From assembly GCA_024803745.1 (NCBI GenBank), contig JANJXV010000014.1, positions 3,705,001 through 3,769,000 of the forward strand: a stretch of DNA of 64,000 nucleotides, read 5' to 3'. Position numbers and translations under genes: made by a program. The stretch is from Megascapheus bottae. Lineage: Eukaryota > Chordata > Mammalia > Rodentia > Geomyidae. Positions 62,003 to 64,000 of this stretch are shown here, one piece after another; position 1 is the first letter of the stretch; each line of letters starts with the position of its first letter. The notes under the pieces were generated by a model, which had not been told where the DNA came from, searched no databases, and saw only the letters and a list, made by a program, of their open reading frames with translations.

Positions 62003-62245
62003 CCAGAAACAATGGGACAAAGGGCAAACTAATTCAGTAGTGATATGCGTAGTGATATGCACTAGACAATATTTTGAAAATGGACTACTATATACAACTT
62101 GAGGATAGAGGGAGGTTGGGAAGGGAAAAAACTGGGAGAAAATGAGGGAGGAGGTATACTGTTCAAAAGAAAACATGCTCATTCCTGACTTATGTAACTA
62201 TAACCCCTCTGTACATCACTGTTACAATAAAAAATGTAAAAAAAA
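62003..62245 (+). mobile_element. 5'-truncated L1 3' UTR (older subfamily)
   Basis: The element ends 'ctctgtacatcactgttaca' then AATAAA and poly(A), like the L1 at 2.3-3.05 kb. Its 5' duplication is ggaatttagtgttc at 61989-62002. The 3' copy is split by a SINE: ggaattta at 62246-62253 and gaatttagtgttc at 62450-62462. Confidence 0.88.
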
Positions 62246-62254
62246 GGAATTTAG

Positions 62255-62449
62255 GGGCCAGGAGTTTGGCCTAGTGGTAGAGTGCCTGCCTAGCATGCAC
62301 GAAGACCCAGGTTCGATTCCTTGGCACCATATACATAGAAAAAAGCTGGAAGTGGTGCTGAGGCTCAAGTGGTAGAGCTCTAGCCTTGAGAAAGTCCAAG
62401 GACAATGCTCAGGCCCTGAGCTCAAGCCCAGGGCTGGCAAAAAAAAAAA
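62255..62449 (+). repeat. IDL-Geo dimeric SINE inside an L1 target duplication
   Basis: A complete young copy with clear A and B boxes in both monomers (Geo A box AGGCTCAAGTGG at 62361-62372, B box GAGCTCAAGCC at 62418-62428). Its own duplication is the poly(A) plus gaattta sequence at 62247-62253, reused at 62450-62456. Confidence 0.95.
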
Positions 62450-62462
62450 GAATTTAGTGTTC

Positions 62463-63905
62463 ATTACTGTCAAAAGAAATTATACTTGGTCATTCACTTA
62501 CTCTGTAATTAAACAGTTTTGAATTTAGGGCCTAGTATAAATTAGGTAGTAAGGCAAATGTGATTTTCAGCTTTTATGGAATTTATCCTGCAGTAAGGAA
62601 GAAAGGCAATGGAACAAGAGAGCCTAATCAAAGGTGATGTGTATTATAACAGGAAAGTGTCCACAAAAGCCTTTGACAGTTGGTGTAGCCAATCAGAGAA
62701 GACTTGTTAGAGATATGGGTTATAAGTTGAGTCTCAAGCAGAACGAAGAGTGTCAAAGTAAACTGGGTTTTGGTTAAGCAACATAAGGGGAGAAGAGAAA
62801 CACAAAAACAATATGTGTGACAGCTGAAAGAGAAACTCAGGATCTTGATTGACTTGGGCATCAGGCAAGGCTTTTCTGTAGTGGTTAGGATACTGTTTGT
62901 TTTGTAGTTTGTGTTGTGGCCATATCATAAAGATTTTCCTGTGTGGTTAGCTGTTTGTGGGAGTCTATTAGGTGTCTTTTCAACTTGAGACCCTAGGGTA
63001 ATAATGCTCTAGTGAAGGAGAGACCATGACTAATAATAAAGGCTATGACATAGCAAAATCCCACCTTAGGATCTTAGTTTTTCTATTTTGAAAACCATGA
63101 GTTGAGGAAAGTTCACACAGCTTTGCAACTTATGTCCCACACAGCTTCAACATAGCTACAGTGATATAATATCTTCCCTTGAGGTGTGTTTCAATGGCTG
63201 AAAGAATTAGTGAAAGAAAAGACTTTGTATCTGCTCAATAAATACTATTGTTGGTTTTTTCATTGTATTTTTCTCATCTGATTCCAAACACAGAAGAAAC
63301 CTGTATAATCATAGTTACTATAAAAAAGAAGGTAAGAAGATATCAGTTATTATTTTCATTTCTTTAGATTTATTTCAAAATCATGTTTCCCCCTAGAGTT
63401 TGATTTTATAATTCTAGTCAAAGGCAATCTCTAAATTACCATATTTTCAAGCTCTGGTTTAAAAGCCCTGAGTGCACGTTTGTCACTAATGTGAAAGAAT
63501 ATTGAAAACCCCAAATCTAATTAACATCTGGTAAGGTGCTTTTGTTTCTGACAGCATAAACAGCATAAGGCTGGGATATGGATTTGCCCTAAGTGTTATA
63601 AGAAAATGGTGAGATTTTCATCTACGCTCCTTCAGTAATATTCACAATCACTTCTGCTTTTCAGACCTGGGTCCCACTTTCTCAGGACTGGAGGTAATGC
63701 ACTATATATACTTGTCTATTTTCACTCCCAAGGGAGGATAGTAAGAACAATTTAAGCATACCATAATCACAAAGTGCTGATTGTTTGACAGGCAAGAAAA
63801 ATCAGGAAGATACAGGAATGGAGAACCGTAGCCTAGAGTCCCATTGGAAGATGAATATACTTGTATTTACACATACTGGTCTCAATTCTGAGTCAACCTT
63901 ATTTT
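62463..63905. other. Mostly unique sequence
   Basis: A stretch at 62560-62760 may be an ancient L2-type piece and one at 63190-63255 a MIR/L2 tail. I cannot call either firmly. No gene is evident. Confidence 0.4.
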
Positions 63906-63906
63906 A

Positions 63907-64000
63907 TTTTTTTTTGTTGGTCATGGGGTTTGGACTCTGGGCCTGGGCATTGTCTCTGAACTCTTCAGCTCAAGGCTGCCACCCTACTCCTTGAGAAAGA
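63907..64000 (-). repeat. 7SL-Geo dimeric SINE, cut by window end
   Basis: Poly(T) then the Geo reverse complement ('gtctctgaactcttcagctc') up to the last base. The 7SL half must lie beyond the window. Confidence 0.88.

Overview
This window looks like AT-rich, gene-free nuclear DNA from a placental mammal, most likely a geomyoid rodent (pocket mouse, kangaroo rat or pocket gopher). I see no convincing protein-coding exon, no CpG island, no rRNA or tRNA gene and no CRISPR. Long microsatellites, L1/L2/MIR fossils and ID- and 7SL-derived SINEs give rodent. The most telling repeat is a dimeric SINE with a left monomer resembling tRNA-Ala/ID and a right monomer of the kind called Geo. From memory this IDL-Geo family is restricted to Geomyoidea. 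There are 11 dimeric copies and one left-monomer-only copy. A second dimeric SINE (12 copies, one cut by the window end) has a 7SL/B1-like left monomer joined to the same right monomer.

Layout: 1-3.1 kb holds unique sequence, a 7SL monomer with a purine-rich tail and an old L1 3' end. 4.67-5.78 kb is a complete L1 insertion with an inverted 5' half and a 16-bp target-site duplication. 6-8.4 kb has a MER5-like DNA transposon, B1 and B1-dID relics, a structured (CTTC)n and a 7SL-Geo SINE. 10.8-17.3 kb has (GT)n, an old L1M 3' end, an MLT1-like piece, a B1-dID SINE, a 210-bp pyrimidine block and further SINEs. 18-33 kb is mostly unique sequence with scattered SINEs, L2 and MIR fossils and a younger L1 3' end. 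34-43.7 kb is richest in young SINEs, including a nested pair and an inverted cluster. 44-54 kb is sparse. 54.1-54.5 kb is a solo ERVK-type LTR flanked by a 6-bp duplication. 55-64 kb has further SINEs, an L2 fossil and an L1 with a SINE inserted in its 3' target duplication.

The elements relate to one another as parasites and host machinery. The SINE and L1 target-site duplications are of similar length and A-rich at the 5' end, as expected if L1 endonuclease and reverse transcriptase mobilised the SINEs. The most interesting reading concerns SINE evolution. The Geo monomer carries tRNA-like A and B boxes and lines up with the degenerate ID half of an old B1-dID SINE in this same window. This suggests the chain B1-dID to 7SL-Geo, then IDL-Geo by replacement of the left half. 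I found no new biological system beyond this.
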